Source: Candidatus Omnitrophota bacterium
GTDB taxonomy: Bacteria; Hinthialibacterota; Hinthialibacteria; Hinthialibacterales; Hinthialibacteraceae
Direction of reading: 5' to 3'
Length of the DNA: 64,000 bases
Assembly (NCBI GenBank): GCA_003598175.1
Contig: QZKN01000168.1
Coordinates: 1 to 64,000 of the forward strand
A model generated the notes under the pieces. That model did no database searches and was not told the DNA's origin. It worked only from the letters and a program-made list of their open reading frames with translations. The translations under genes were made by a program, and so were the position numbers. This document shows, one piece after another, positions 53,901 through 62,389 of this stretch (position 1 is its first letter; every line of letters starts with the position of its first letter).

Positions 53901-54581
53901 TCCGTTCGCGGCGTCAGCCACCCGTTTTTCCGGCCAGGCCTGCAATCCGGAAAGGAGGATGAGCGCCGTTACCAGCCCGAAAAATGCCAGATTCGTAGTC
54001 AGCGGGGAAGGAATAACTTCGCTGCCGGAAAGAAGAGGTCCACCCAAAATATAACCGACTAAGAAAATTGTACTGATTATTAAAGTAACGGCGCCCCCCA
54101 ACACAGCCACCATGATTCTCTTGCGTCGATCACAGGACGAAGTGAGCAACAACAAAAACGTCAAGCCGGCCAGCGTGAAACAGAAAGCCGTGACCGGAGA
54201 CATATGCCCGATCGGCGCTCCGTTTATCGTCCCGGTAATTTGAAAACCGAGATGCTCGACTTTCGAATGAATTCCGAATGAGGAGAGAAAAAACAGCAAC
54301 AGGGAAACAATCATGCCAAATGAGGCGGATAGAATACCCAAACGACGGACTCTACGGTTTTGCGGCATTCTTACGTGGAAGACAATCAGCGATCCATATA
54401 AAAGGAAAAGCAGCGCCGTGCTTGGCGCCATCGGAATTTTATTCTGTCCGAATGTGGATAGCAGAGGAATTCCCGCCATCCATCCGACAAGCGCGGACAA
54501 TCCGAAGCCGGCCGTGAGAACTCCACATGCCTGCGCAAGCGCGGCCGGAATGACTCTTTCTTCATCATATTGAGCGTCCAT
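50964..54581 (-). CDS. Large hybrid histidine kinase with membrane, cache-like, two PAS and receiver domains
   Basis: 1205 residues. Seven membrane helices (about 12-250) come first, then a periplasmic sensor (about 255-520, with ERQLIAIAELKVNELAQWRG, a dCache-like start), another membrane helix (525-547), and two PAS domains (YRRLFEAAKDGILILDAETG; YRSLVDNIPQCIIRKDLEGR). The dimerisation domain has the phospho-acceptor His837 in GVAHDFNNLIMVI, the ATP domain has LANLAVNARDAIAG, DDGCGMDKETLTKIFEPFF and GTGLGLATIYGIV, and a receiver closes it (LIVEDDRS, LLITDVIMPEMNG, FVQKPF). The last residues (ERTGKGWPPAG) look like read-through into foreign sequence. Signal and partner unknown. Confidence 0.92.
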   Translation of the reverse strand: MDAQYDEERVIPAALAQACGVLTAGFGLSALVGWMAGIPLLSTFGQNKIPMAPSTALLFLLYGSLIVFHVRMPQNRRVRRLGILSASFGMIVSLLLFFLSSFGIHSKVEHLGFQITGTINGAPIGHMSPVTAFCFTLAGLTFLLLLTSSCDRRKRIMVAVLGGAVTLIISTIFLVGYILGGPLLSGSEVIPSPLTTNLAFFGLVTALILLSGLQAWPEKRVADAANGRATFTLILIFILTATGLFTAGYLYFRNYQKHFRAEVERQLIAIAELKVNELAQWRGERLGDASIFFHNAHFNVLVQRFLTNPEDAHAHNRLRTWLDKVQAANWYDRIFLLDSHGVLQVSVPEMTKPVSAFLSQNAADALRTGQIIFLDFHRDTPDDPIHLLIVVPLIDVENGNQPLGVLVLYIDPETYLYPFITRWPTLSQTAETLLVRRDGNDALYLNEFRHKKNTALVLRSSLDNKNIPAVKAALGQEGIVEGTDYRGVPVIAAVYAVPDSPWFLVARMDVAEINAPLWKRLWELSGLIVTLLVGAGVLTRLLWWDQRARFYRQRYEAAEALSASEIRYRRLFEAAKDGILILDAETGMILDVNPFLCELLGYAYEKFLGKRLWELGYFKDIAANQGKFEELLYKKYVRYEDLPLETIDGRWVEVEFVSNIYQVNHHNIIQCNIRDITERKRVEEKLKHSENLYRSLVDNIPQCIIRKDLEGRFTFVDHSFCRLLGRSPEEIVGKTDFDFYPPQLAEKFRKDDRHVIETRTIFESEEENILPSGEVRYVHVIKVPIIDSSGEIVGVQCIFGDITNRKRAEVEHMMLEAQLRQMQKMEAVGRLAGGVAHDFNNLIMVIQGYADLLAHRMSHDSDAQSDIEEISKAAERAASITRQLLAFARKQTVSPVVLDLNHSVSEMLKMLQRLIGEDIDLVWKPSPDLWQVKIDPSQLDQVLANLAVNARDAIAGVGKVTIETTNASFDEAYCADHAGFFPGEFVQLAVSDDGCGMDKETLTKIFEPFFTTKGIGKGTGLGLATIYGIVKQNDGYINVYSEPGEGTTFKIYLPRCRDETDIIPTEHGKEAVRMGTETALIVEDDRSILNLGKRYLEGLGYTVLTANTPNEAIRQTEEYSNEIHLLITDVIMPEMNGRELAERLVSIKPEMKCLYMSGYTANVIAHHGVLEAGVHFVQKPFSMETLAAKVGEALERTGKGWPPAG

Positions 54582-54886
54582 GTGTGATTCCGTCCTATTA
54601 TGTCTTTATAATATTATACTAATATTACCAGTATACATAAACATGACTTATCTCGTCAACATCGGATAAATTATTTCGCGTATACGATATTTTACCAACG
54701 TCACATTATTTGGGAATGGATTGCAACGAATTTACAGATAAAACCTGCGACAAAAATTCCTGCATTTCTTGCTACGCATGGTCGGGAGATCGATTACTTC
54801 GCGAATGGTCTGAGACCAGGACCTGTAGAAAGGATTGTGTAGATTCAACCTGTTTTTTTATTTTTTTAGGTTTAATCCGGAAAGGT
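54582..54886. other. Intergenic region between kinase gene and HigBA pair
   Basis: A 305-base gap, A/T-rich near 54600-54710. A cysteine-rich open frame of 71 codons (from 54710) has no ribosome site and reads like non-coding sequence. It should hold the kinase promoter. No hairpin or repeat stands out. Confidence 0.4.
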
Positions 54887-55264
54887 CTACATTCTCTCTG
54901 CTTTCAGGCTGTACGATTGAATTAATACATCCGCGGGAATACGCAAGGATTGATGAATCCGCCGGATCATGGAGATGGTGAGAGGGCGTTTCCGGGCGAG
55001 TATTTCTAAAACCCGTGCACGGGTTCCGATAAGCGGCTCCAAATCCTTGTGGGTCATTTCAAGGGCTTCCATGCGGTGAAGAATCGCTTCAACCGGATCA
55101 GGTTCTTCAATCGGATGGTTTTTATTCTCGTAAGATTCAGCCAATGTCGTTAAGACATCCAGCCGGTCTCCGGCGGGAGTATCCGGTTCGGCATCCATTA
55201 GCCGATCGATCTTTTCCAGGACCATCTGATAATCCACTTCGCTCTTAATTGGTTTTATATTCAT
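54887..55264 (-). CDS. higA: HigA-type antitoxin with HTH domain
   Basis: 125 residues. The N-terminal part is helical (MNIKPIKSEVDYQMVLEKID; AEPDTPAGDRLDVLTTLAES), as in HigA proteins of the longer type. The HTH is at about 66-115: AILHRMEALEMTHKDLEPLI, RARVLEILARKRPLTISMIR, RIHQSLRIPADVLI. It should bind the operon promoter and neutralise HigB. It starts 17 bases after the toxin gene, the reverse order typical of hig operons. Confidence 0.88.
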   Translation of the reverse strand: MNIKPIKSEVDYQMVLEKIDRLMDAEPDTPAGDRLDVLTTLAESYENKNHPIEEPDPVEAILHRMEALEMTHKDLEPLIGTRARVLEILARKRPLTISMIRRIHQSLRIPADVLIQSYSLKAERM

Positions 55265-55280
55265 TTTTTGCCTCTTGTTC

Positions 55281-55574
55281 TTACACCGTGTTCACATCGA
55301 TGGCATCGTATTCTCGATGGGTTCCAACGAATCGGATGTACACAATCCGGTAAGGGTAGTTAATTCGCACGACAAGGCGGAATTTGTTCCCACCGATATT
55401 AAAACATACCCGATTGCGATGAAAAAAACTGGCTTTTCGATAATCCGCTCTAACATCGTCCGGAGTAGCCCAATCGGCGGAGGATGCAACCTTGAACCAT
55501 GCTTTCAACGGCTGTTCCGCCTGGGGTTGACGCTCCCAAAACTTATGTAATGTGCTTCGTGCAATGATTCTCAT
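55281..55574 (-). CDS. higB: HigB-type toxin (mRNA interferase)
   Basis: 97 residues. It starts MRIIARSTLHKFWERQPQAE and goes on QPLKAWFKVASSADWATPDD, VRADYRKASFF, RVCFNIGGNKFRLVVRINYP and YRIVYIRFVGTHREYDAID, the full HigB/RelE-like fold including the Tyr/His end that closes the active site. The family cleaves ribosome-bound mRNA. It is the first gene of the operon, with AGGGA immediately before the ATG, a tight spacing that might keep translation low. Confidence 0.9.
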   Translation of the reverse strand: MRIIARSTLHKFWERQPQAEQPLKAWFKVASSADWATPDDVRADYRKASFFHRNRVCFNIGGNKFRLVVRINYPYRIVYIRFVGTHREYDAIDVNTV

Positions 55575-56007
55575 TCCCTATTATATGATCACTCCGATAG
55601 GGAAACAAGAAGAAACCTTCATCAGGATTTCCATTGCATTATAATTATATTAAAAGTGCGGACAAGTTTTCAAGAATAGATTTTCATTTTATTGAGTTAG
55701 ATTCCATCTTCCTACGTAGAATACAAGGCTGATCGGATTCCATGGAAGTCGGTGTTCGGTTCTGTGAAATGCACGCTCTACTCAAATCGGTGTATAAGGG
55801 ATTGTGATTCAATTAAAACGAGTGGATAAGGTGTAGGAATTATCCGAAAGAGATCCGCACGATCCTCAACTCGGCAATCACGCATTGAAAGGAAAACTCC
55901 TGAGATACCGCTCCGTGGCTGCCGGTTGGGATTTACGATTGATCTTCAAAAAAGAAAGCAACGATCGGAAAGCCATATTTGTTCGCATCTGCTCGAAAGC
56001 GCTTCGT
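55575..56007. other. Intergenic region upstream of higBA
   Basis: A 433-base gap between the end of the DnaK-like gene and the start of the toxin gene, both on the minus strand. It is A/T-rich and should hold the hig promoter and operator near 55580-55680. Open frames here are antisense extensions. I see no hairpin, RNA gene or repeat. Confidence 0.4.
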
Positions 56008-57762
56008 TTAATAATCAGCCGTCTCATACTTGGACAACATATTGCTCAGCTGCCCCATTTTTTCCTGGACGAATTCTTCATCGTCGGCGTAGCGGGCTTT
56101 TTCCAGCTCGCCGATGACCTGCATGGCTTCTTCCGCCAACGGATCGTCGAGAGCGGAGAAAACGCGCCGGGCGCGAAAGACGAGGCTTTCGACTTCATTC
56201 GACATGTCTTGCCGTTTGCGCGCCTCGATCATTTTATTCACGCGTTCATGCGCCGCCTGCGTCAGATCGCGCACTTCATCTTCCGTGAGGCGGTTATCCG
56301 TGGCGATAATGGTGACGCTGACTTCGTTGCCGGTGGTCAAATCCTTCGCCGAGGCTTCCAGAATTCGATCCTGGTTCAAGCGGAAGGTCACTTCGATGCG
56401 CGGAACGCCGCGCGGAGACGGTGGGATATCATCGATGCGAAGCATGTCGAGAAAGGTATTGGCGGAAGCGACCATTTCTTCCCCTTCATAAATGGGGAAA
56501 CTGATGGCCGATTGAAAATCGCGCGTCGTGGTAAAGAGGTCGCGCGCTTCTGTCGGATAGGTGGAATTTCGTTCGATCAGGACGCCATACCGGTCGTCGG
56601 ACAAACCCACGCCGAGAGAAAACGGGGTCAAGTGAACGATAACCGGTCCTTCCCGATGCACCGTATCCGCGGCGGTTTGTTCCAATTCTTCATCCAGCGG
56701 AGCGAGTATTGACGCCTGAACAGCGGCGCCCAAGGCGACGCATTCATCCGGACTGACATCTTTTCGCGGTTCTTTCGCCACGATTTTCGAGACGATCTGC
56801 TGCACCGCGGGAATGCGTGTGCTGCCGCCCACCAACAGGACGTTGGAAATATCCTCCGGGGTGAGACAGGCGTCGCGGATGGCTTGATGGGTGGGTTCAA
56901 TCGTCATTTCCAGCAAGTCATGGATCAAACTGACCATTGTGGCGCGGCTCAGTTCTTCTTCCAGAGTGATGGGGCCTTTCGAAGTCATGGCGATGGCTTC
57001 GATGATCACGTGGGTATTCGTGACGCCGGATAGTTCAATTTTGGCTTCCTGAGCCGCTTCCCGGAGGCGGAACATCGCTTTTTGATCCGAGCGCAGGTCG
57101 ATTCCTTCTCTTTTTTGAAACCGTTCCAACAGATATTCTACGATCCTCTGGTCGAAGTCGTCGCCGCCCAAATGGTTATTGCCTTTGATCGAAAGAACCT
57201 GAAAAACGCCTTTTACCATTTCGATGATGGAAACGTCGAACGTACCGCCGCCGAGGTCGTAGACCATCAGAATCTGGTCGCTTTCCTTTTCCAAACCATA
57301 CGAAATCGCCGCCGCGGTCGGTTCGTCAATGATGCGCCGGACATGAAAACCGGCGATCTGGCCCGCGTCGCGGGTGGCTTGACGCTGCGCATCGGTGAAA
57401 TACGCCGGAACGGTGATGACGGCTTGTGGGCATTCTTCTCCGAAATAATACTCCGCATCCGATTTCAGTTTTTGTAAGATACAAGAGGATATTTCCTGCG
57501 GGGTAAACTGTTTGTCGTCGATGTTGACCCGAAAGCCCGTTCCCATTTGGCGTTTGATCGAAAAGACGGAACGCTGTGGATTCAAGCCGGCCGCTCTTCT
57601 GGCTTTTTTCCCCACCAGCACCGTCCCATCTTCCTGAAAAAAGACTACTGACGGAGTAATTCGATCGCCCAGCTCATTAGGGATAATTTCCGGACTACCC
57701 CCCTCCATGTAGGCAACAACAGAGTTGGTTGTTCCTAAGTCGATACCCAATATTTTCGCCAT
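56008..57762 (-). CDS. DnaK paralogue (Hsp70), slightly short
   Basis: 584 residues, GGAGGAG before the ATG. The ATPase domain is canonical: GIDLGTTNSVVAYMEGG, VITVPAYFTDAQRQATRDAG, IIDEPTAAAISYG, VYDLGGGTFDVSIIEM, NNHLGGDDFDQRIVEYL and VLLVGGSTRIPAVQ. The substrate domain follows (LTPFSLGVGLSDDRYGVLIE; VPRIEVTFRLNQDRILEASA). The lid is short and the acidic C-terminal tail of housekeeping DnaK (usual length about 635) is missing; the protein ends KYETADY. It is the last gene of an operon with a GrpE-like and a J-domain-like protein, so it is likely a dedicated system and not the main DnaK. Confidence 0.92.
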   Translation of the reverse strand: MAKILGIDLGTTNSVVAYMEGGSPEIIPNELGDRITPSVVFFQEDGTVLVGKKARRAAGLNPQRSVFSIKRQMGTGFRVNIDDKQFTPQEISSCILQKLKSDAEYYFGEECPQAVITVPAYFTDAQRQATRDAGQIAGFHVRRIIDEPTAAAISYGLEKESDQILMVYDLGGGTFDVSIIEMVKGVFQVLSIKGNNHLGGDDFDQRIVEYLLERFQKREGIDLRSDQKAMFRLREAAQEAKIELSGVTNTHVIIEAIAMTSKGPITLEEELSRATMVSLIHDLLEMTIEPTHQAIRDACLTPEDISNVLLVGGSTRIPAVQQIVSKIVAKEPRKDVSPDECVALGAAVQASILAPLDEELEQTAADTVHREGPVIVHLTPFSLGVGLSDDRYGVLIERNSTYPTEARDLFTTTRDFQSAISFPIYEGEEMVASANTFLDMLRIDDIPPSPRGVPRIEVTFRLNQDRILEASAKDLTTGNEVSVTIIATDNRLTEDEVRDLTQAAHERVNKMIEARKRQDMSNEVESLVFRARRVFSALDDPLAEEAMQVIGELEKARYADDEEFVQEKMGQLSNMLSKYETADY

Positions 57763-57837
57763 GAAGCTACCACTCCTCCGACCACGGTTGTCAAGTCGGC
57801 TTAATAATATAAGATAATGGTTTTGTTGTCAAAAAGT

Positions 57838-58452
57838 TCAAAATTTATCAGGATATGGCAAATCATCGTCCTCCGGCGACGCCGACCGGGATTGATTCTC
57901 GTTTTGGATCCGAACGGAATCGATCTCGGCGTTTTTCGCCACGATGACTTTGGCGTCTCTCAGGACGCGATTGCCATAGGTGTATCCTTTCACGATTTCT
58001 TCGATTACGGTGTTATTCGGCGCGCCGGAAACTTCGCGCACGTCGATGACTTCCTGCAGAGACAAATTCAACGGTTTTCCGACGGAATCAATCGCAACCA
58101 GTCCTTCTCTCTCCAATGCCGAAAGCAGGCGGCGATACAGCGTTTCCAGCGTTTTCAACCAATTGGCAAGGATTTCGTCTCCCTCGAGGTTCTGAGCGTT
58201 GGCATGTTTGAAAATACTACCAAATCCATCCAGAATCGGGAGAGTCCTCTTGAAAAAGTCCTCTTTTTCTTTATCAATTCCTCGTTGTAAAAGAAGCGGA
58301 CGCGCGTCCGTTTTCGTGTTTCTGGTTTGTTTATTGGGGCGGTAAAGCAGCGCCAAGGCATCGCTATTCCCTTCTCCCCACGTTTCAACGGGAAGATTCT
58401 CGATGGGAAACGCTTCTTTGGGATTTTCGGATGATTTAAACCAACTGATCAC
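57838..58452 (-). CDS. GrpE-like nucleotide exchange factor
   Basis: 204 residues, GTG start with GGAGG eight bases before, overlapping the upstream stop by two bases. The N-terminal half is divergent and charged. Residues 100-185 match the GrpE head: LYRRLLSALEREGLVAID, SVGKPLNLSLQEVIDVREVS, NNTVIEEIVKGYTYGNRVLR, DAKVIVAKN. The usual 'FDP..HEAV' is NLSLQEVI here. The long N-terminal coiled coil of GrpE is not obvious. With the DnaK paralogue 75 bases downstream, it should serve that Hsp70 as exchange factor. Confidence 0.8.
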   Translation of the reverse strand: MISWFKSSENPKEAFPIENLPVETWGEGNSDALALLYRPNKQTRNTKTDARPLLLQRGIDKEKEDFFKRTLPILDGFGSIFKHANAQNLEGDEILANWLKTLETLYRRLLSALEREGLVAIDSVGKPLNLSLQEVIDVREVSGAPNNTVIEEIVKGYTYGNRVLRDAKVIVAKNAEIDSVRIQNENQSRSASPEDDDLPYPDKF

Positions 58453-59732
58453 CGCATGCCTCCGAGTCGTTTCGATTCGCGAATTCCCTGCCGGGCAACT
58501 TTATTGCGAGGCTCTACATCTAAAACCCGTTGATATTCCTGCATGGCGGCAGAAAAATTCCTCATTTGAAAGAACGTATCGGCCAAATGCAAGCGCAAAT
58601 CCACATTATCCGGATCGTATTTGAGAGCATTTTTAAATTGAACCAAAGCCTGGTTGAAAATTCGTTGATCCTTGAGCCGCTTCCCGAAAATAGTATAGCC
58701 GCGGATCAAGTGATCACTAACCTGCGAACGTCCGGGCGCTTTTTTCAGCGCGAGATTCCACATGTGGAATGCCCGATTTTGCTGATTGGTATTGAGATAG
58801 GCCCAACCGAGCTGGCACAAGACGTCCACATCCCCTTCATTTTCCCGCAAAGCCTGTTCCAATGCTTCCACCGCCTGTTTCCAATTTCCTTTTTGGATGC
58901 AAGCGTATCCCAGTTCCTTCGCGGAGCCGGCGGAGCTGCCAAGTCCGTCTGCGGCGGATTGATTTCCTTCGAGATATTTCCCACCGGTGTATTTATGGAT
59001 GGCAACGATCAAGGCCTGCAAATATTTATTATCCGGATTGGATTTCAACTCCTGCCGGTAGGAATCCAGAACCGTTTTCCAGCATTCATCCGCTTCGGCT
59101 TTTTTTCCCTGTTTCTCACAGGAAAGCGATAAATTAATATAGATGGCGCCATTTTTCAAACCGTGTTCCAGCACTTGTTGGAACAATTTTTCGCTTTCGT
59201 CATAGCGTTCCTGCAAAGCGGCTTCGAATCCTTCGTTCCAAAATGTGCAAGCCAGATTTTTTTTCGATTCGGAATCATCGGGATTCATGGCCAAAATATG
59301 TCGCCAAAACGTACGGGCTTCGTCCGGATTCCCATGAAAAGCCTGATAAAGGGCGATGCCGCGCATGGAATGCAGAACCTGTTCTCGCGGTTCCCCTTTC
59401 AGTTGTTCGGGTTCATGATCTCCGCAGAGCGTTTTGATCTCCTGGTTCAACTTGAACAAGGATAATGTTTGTTGGGGGAAATCGGGAAAATCGGAATGAT
59501 AATAAGGGGGGGATGCGGCAAAATTTTCGATATCCGCCGTCGCGCGAGACGACGGTTCCTTCAAAAGATCATAAGCGGTGCGGATTTCGATGAATTCATC
59601 GGGAAAATATTCCGGATTATACTGTTTCACCAGTTGAAAATAACGTTCCTTGATTTCATTATCGCCGGCCCATCGAGTTATTTTGAGGATCTGATAGGGA
59701 GATCGTGTGAGAACGGTAGTATGGGTATCCAC
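58449..59732 (-). CDS. J-domain-like TPR protein with altered HPD motif
   Basis: 427 residues, GTG start with no strong site. Residues 11-70 align with a J domain: SPYQILKITRWAGDNEIKER, YFQLVKQYNPEYFPDEFIEI, RTAYDLLKEPSSRA. The catalytic HPD is NPE (residues 39-41). A linker follows, then about seven TPR units to the end (IALYQAFHGNPDEARTFWRH; AIYINLSLSCEKQGKKAEAD; LGYACIQKGNWKQAVEALEQ; QALVQFKNALKYDPDNVDLR). It is the first gene of the Hsp70 operon and should recruit clients or the DnaK paralogue, although an HPD change normally blocks ATPase stimulation. Confidence 0.82.
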   Translation of the reverse strand: MDTHTTVLTRSPYQILKITRWAGDNEIKERYFQLVKQYNPEYFPDEFIEIRTAYDLLKEPSSRATADIENFAASPPYYHSDFPDFPQQTLSLFKLNQEIKTLCGDHEPEQLKGEPREQVLHSMRGIALYQAFHGNPDEARTFWRHILAMNPDDSESKKNLACTFWNEGFEAALQERYDESEKLFQQVLEHGLKNGAIYINLSLSCEKQGKKAEADECWKTVLDSYRQELKSNPDNKYLQALIVAIHKYTGGKYLEGNQSAADGLGSSAGSAKELGYACIQKGNWKQAVEALEQALRENEGDVDVLCQLGWAYLNTNQQNRAFHMWNLALKKAPGRSQVSDHLIRGYTIFGKRLKDQRIFNQALVQFKNALKYDPDNVDLRLHLADTFFQMRNFSAAMQEYQRVLDVEPRNKVARQGIRESKRLGGMR

Positions 59733-59978
59733 TTTGTTTTAACTCAACTATTTTTTGAATTAATACCCGATTCGGGAATCATCTATAAGAATTTATCACG
59801 CGATTGTAATGAACTGAACCCGGAAAAGCAACAGACACGACTGATTTTCGAGAATTACACGTGGAAATTCTTCGGTTTGAGACATCAAACATGATATCAT
59901 TAAAAAACGAAAACGTCTTGTATTATAAGGAAAATGTTCCAAATCGGAAGATATCAGGCAAGGAGTAGCGTTACATCC

Positions 59979-60557
59979 ATGGCGAATATTCCCGTAAAAA
60001 AATTTTCTCAAATTCTTGCGACTCACCCTATAATTTTGTTGTCGTCCCGTTCGGGAAGATCCAACTCGATTTCACCATTGACGAGATATCTTCCGTTAAG
60101 CGATGATCCGCCGTTGATCGGAATTTCGCTTAAGCCCAGTTCAAGCAGTTACCATTATATCAGGGAATCCGGAGATTTCATCCTGGCCGTACCGAATAAA
60201 ACACATTTAAAGGTAGTTCACTTTTGCGGCGTTCATACCGGGAGAGATACGGATAAGGTTTTCCATTCGAATTTGCCTACATCACGCGCCAAATCGGTGA
60301 GTCCGCTGCTGTTGACCTCCTGCATGGCCAATATCGAATGCAAAGTGCGCGACATCTTTCGAAGCGGCAATCGCCCATTCATCTGCGGAGAAATTCTAAC
60401 GATTACGGCGGATTCCTATTATTACGATCAGGATTGGCTGCCAACCGCGGACTTGATTTATTACAACGGCGGAAACACGTACCGCATGCGGGATAAAATC
60501 ATCGATATGAGTCCCATTCGCCCCGGTTACATTCCGCCGGGAACCGTGATCGGATAA
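59979..60557 (+). CDS. Flavin reductase-like FMN-binding protein
   Basis: 192 residues from the ATG at 59979; an ATG 15 codons earlier is in frame but gives an unconserved start. The split-barrel pattern is seen: ILATHPIILLSSRSGRSNSI, SPLTRYLPLSDDPPLIGISL, YHYIRESGDFILAVPNKTHL, VHFCGVHTGRDTDKVF, CMANIECKVRDIFRSGNRPF and ICGEILTITAD. It binds FMN and may be a reductase or a flavin-binding sensor. It is divergent from the Hsp70 operon, with no clear partner. Confidence 0.85.
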   Translation: MANIPVKKFSQILATHPIILLSSRSGRSNSISPLTRYLPLSDDPPLIGISLKPSSSSYHYIRESGDFILAVPNKTHLKVVHFCGVHTGRDTDKVFHSNLPTSRAKSVSPLLLTSCMANIECKVRDIFRSGNRPFICGEILTITADSYYYDQDWLPTADLIYYNGGNTYRMRDKIIDMSPIRPGYIPPGTVIG

Positions 60558-60648
60558 GATTCGGAAACCGCATCACCCGATTGCGACAACAAACGTTATA
60601 GACTATGATAGATATTCATTCCTGTATGCGGAAATGGATGAAAAACGC

Positions 60649-60897
60649 ATGATCATTCGTAAATTCGTAACGCCGCTTTTCTTTTTGGGGATTGCATTCG
60701 GCTTGCTTTTCAATGGTTGCGCCACAACGGAGCCGACTTATATTTCGGAACGGCGATCCTGGGTCCACAATGTGAATCCAACGGATCCGGAAAATATGTC
60801 GGATTGGGAGATTTTTGATATTTCCCCTGATTTGTTTTCCGGAAAAACGGAAACCGGAGAGAAAATACGATACGAGTTGTCGGAAATATTATATTGA
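60649..60897 (+). CDS. Small lipoprotein of unknown function
   Basis: 82 residues from the ATG at 60649; an ATG five codons earlier is in frame but would put acidic residues in the signal. The lipoprotein signal is FVTPLFFLGIAFGLLFNGC, with the lipobox ending at the Cys. The mature part is short and polar (WVHNVNPTDPENMSDWEIFD), ending YELSEILY. No family is recognised. Confidence 0.65.
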   Translation: MIIRKFVTPLFFLGIAFGLLFNGCATTEPTYISERRSWVHNVNPTDPENMSDWEIFDISPDLFSGKTETGEKIRYELSEILY

Positions 60898-60952
60898 CTT
60901 CCTCTTTTTCGGCTTGATCACTCACTTAACGCAGGAATTCTATCCACAAGCA

Positions 60953-62389
60953 TCACCCGCGTAATTTTTGGCGTAATAACTCTTGTACGAGCTGCGGATC
61001 GGCTTTGCCGCGACTCTTGCGCATGACCTGGCCGAGCAGGAAGTTCATGGCTTTGTCTTTTCCATCCTTAAATTCCTCTGCCGGGCCGGGATTTTCCGCT
61101 ATCGTTTCCTCCACGAATTGTTCGATTTCTCCCGAATCGCTGACCGCTTCCAGGCCTTTTTCTTTTACAATGTCGGCCGGCATGTTACCGGTTTTCATCA
61201 TTTCGGTGATTACTTTTTTGGCGATGTTCGAATTGATGGCGTCGCTTTCGACCAGGCGGACGAGTTCGGCGAGGTGTTGGGGAGTGATCGGAAGGTCCCC
61301 GATTTCACTATCCTCCCTCAATTCTCGTAAAATGTGGACCATGATCCAATTGCTGAAGGTTTTGGGCGCGGCGTGCAAACGGCAACATTCCTCAAAAAAA
61401 TCCGCGACCGTTTTGTCGGCGGCCAGCACGCCCGCGTCGTATGGCGGGATTTGATAGGTCTCGATGAAACGTCGGCATTTGGCGTCCCGCAGCTCCGGCA
61501 AGCGGTTTTTCAAGGCGTCAAGGTATTCCCGTTCCAGTCTGACCGGCAGAAGATCCGGTTCGGGGAAGTAACGGTAGTCCTTTGCGCCTTCCTTTACGCG
61601 CATGGGACGGGTTTCTCCTCGTGTGTCATCCCATAAGCGAGTTTCCTGGACCACACGTCCGCCCTCGTCGAGGATTTCAGCCTGCCGCGCCATTTCATAA
61701 TCCAACGCGCGCAACACCGCTTTGACGGAGCCGACGTTTTTCACTTCCACCTTCGTGCCATATTCCTGCACACCGCATGGCCGCAGGGAGATATTCAGTT
61801 CGAACCGCAGGGAACCTTCCTGCATTTTGCAGTCGCTGACTTCGAGATAGCGCAGAAGACAGCGCACGGTCTGCATGAACGCCTCGGTTTCCTCGGCATT
61901 GCGCAGGTCGGGTTGACTGACGATTTCGAGCAGGCTGGTTCCGGCGCGGTTGAGATCGACGAGAGTAGTGGGCTGTTTGCCGCCGGTGGAATGGAAATTT
62001 TTGCCGGCGTCTTCTTCCAGATGGATGTTATGAATACCGATTTCCTTCTCGCGTTCGTCCTTGAGCTGAATCGTCAGCCTGCCGTTTCGCGCCAGCGGGC
62101 AATATTCCTGTGAAATTTGATAATTTTTAGGCAAATCGGGGTAATAATAGTTTTTACGATCAAAAATCGTGACTTCCGGAATATCGCAATGGAGGGCCAG
62201 GGCCACGATCAGCGACATTTCCATGGATATTTTGTTTAAAACGGGAAGCGTTCCCGGCAATCCGAGACAAACCGGACAAACATAGCTGTTCGGCTGACCG
62301 CCGAATTCCGCCTTGCATCTGCAGAAAACCTTTGATTTGGACGCAAGTTCGACGTGCGTCTCCAGGCCGATGACGGGTTCGTATTTCAT
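60953..62389 (-). CDS. gatB: Aspartyl/glutamyl-tRNA amidotransferase subunit B
   Basis: 478 residues from the ATG at 62389, with AAGGTG before it. GatB motifs are clear: PVIGLETHVELASKSKVFCR, CKAEFGGQPNSYVCPVCLGL, FDRKNYYYPDLPKNYQISQ, GIHNIHLEEDAGKNFHS, LVDLNRAGTSLLEIVS, PDLRNAEETEAFMQTVRCLL and RFELNISLRPCGVQEYGTKV. The C-terminal YqeY-like domain ends MNFLLGQVMRKSRGKADPQL. With GatA and GatC it converts Glu-tRNAGln or Asp-tRNAAsn to the amide. gatA and gatC are not in the window. Confidence 0.97.
   Translation of the reverse strand: MKYEPVIGLETHVELASKSKVFCRCKAEFGGQPNSYVCPVCLGLPGTLPVLNKISMEMSLIVALALHCDIPEVTIFDRKNYYYPDLPKNYQISQEYCPLARNGRLTIQLKDEREKEIGIHNIHLEEDAGKNFHSTGGKQPTTLVDLNRAGTSLLEIVSQPDLRNAEETEAFMQTVRCLLRYLEVSDCKMQEGSLRFELNISLRPCGVQEYGTKVEVKNVGSVKAVLRALDYEMARQAEILDEGGRVVQETRLWDDTRGETRPMRVKEGAKDYRYFPEPDLLPVRLEREYLDALKNRLPELRDAKCRRFIETYQIPPYDAGVLAADKTVADFFEECCRLHAAPKTFSNWIMVHILRELREDSEIGDLPITPQHLAELVRLVESDAINSNIAKKVITEMMKTGNMPADIVKEKGLEAVSDSGEIEQFVEETIAENPGPAEEFKDGKDKAMNFLLGQVMRKSRGKADPQLVQELLRQKLRG

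Noticed and set aside
54710-54925. Cysteine-rich 71-codon open frame
   Set aside because: No ribosome site; it overlaps the end of the higA gene and the cysteines are not spaced as in a zinc motif.
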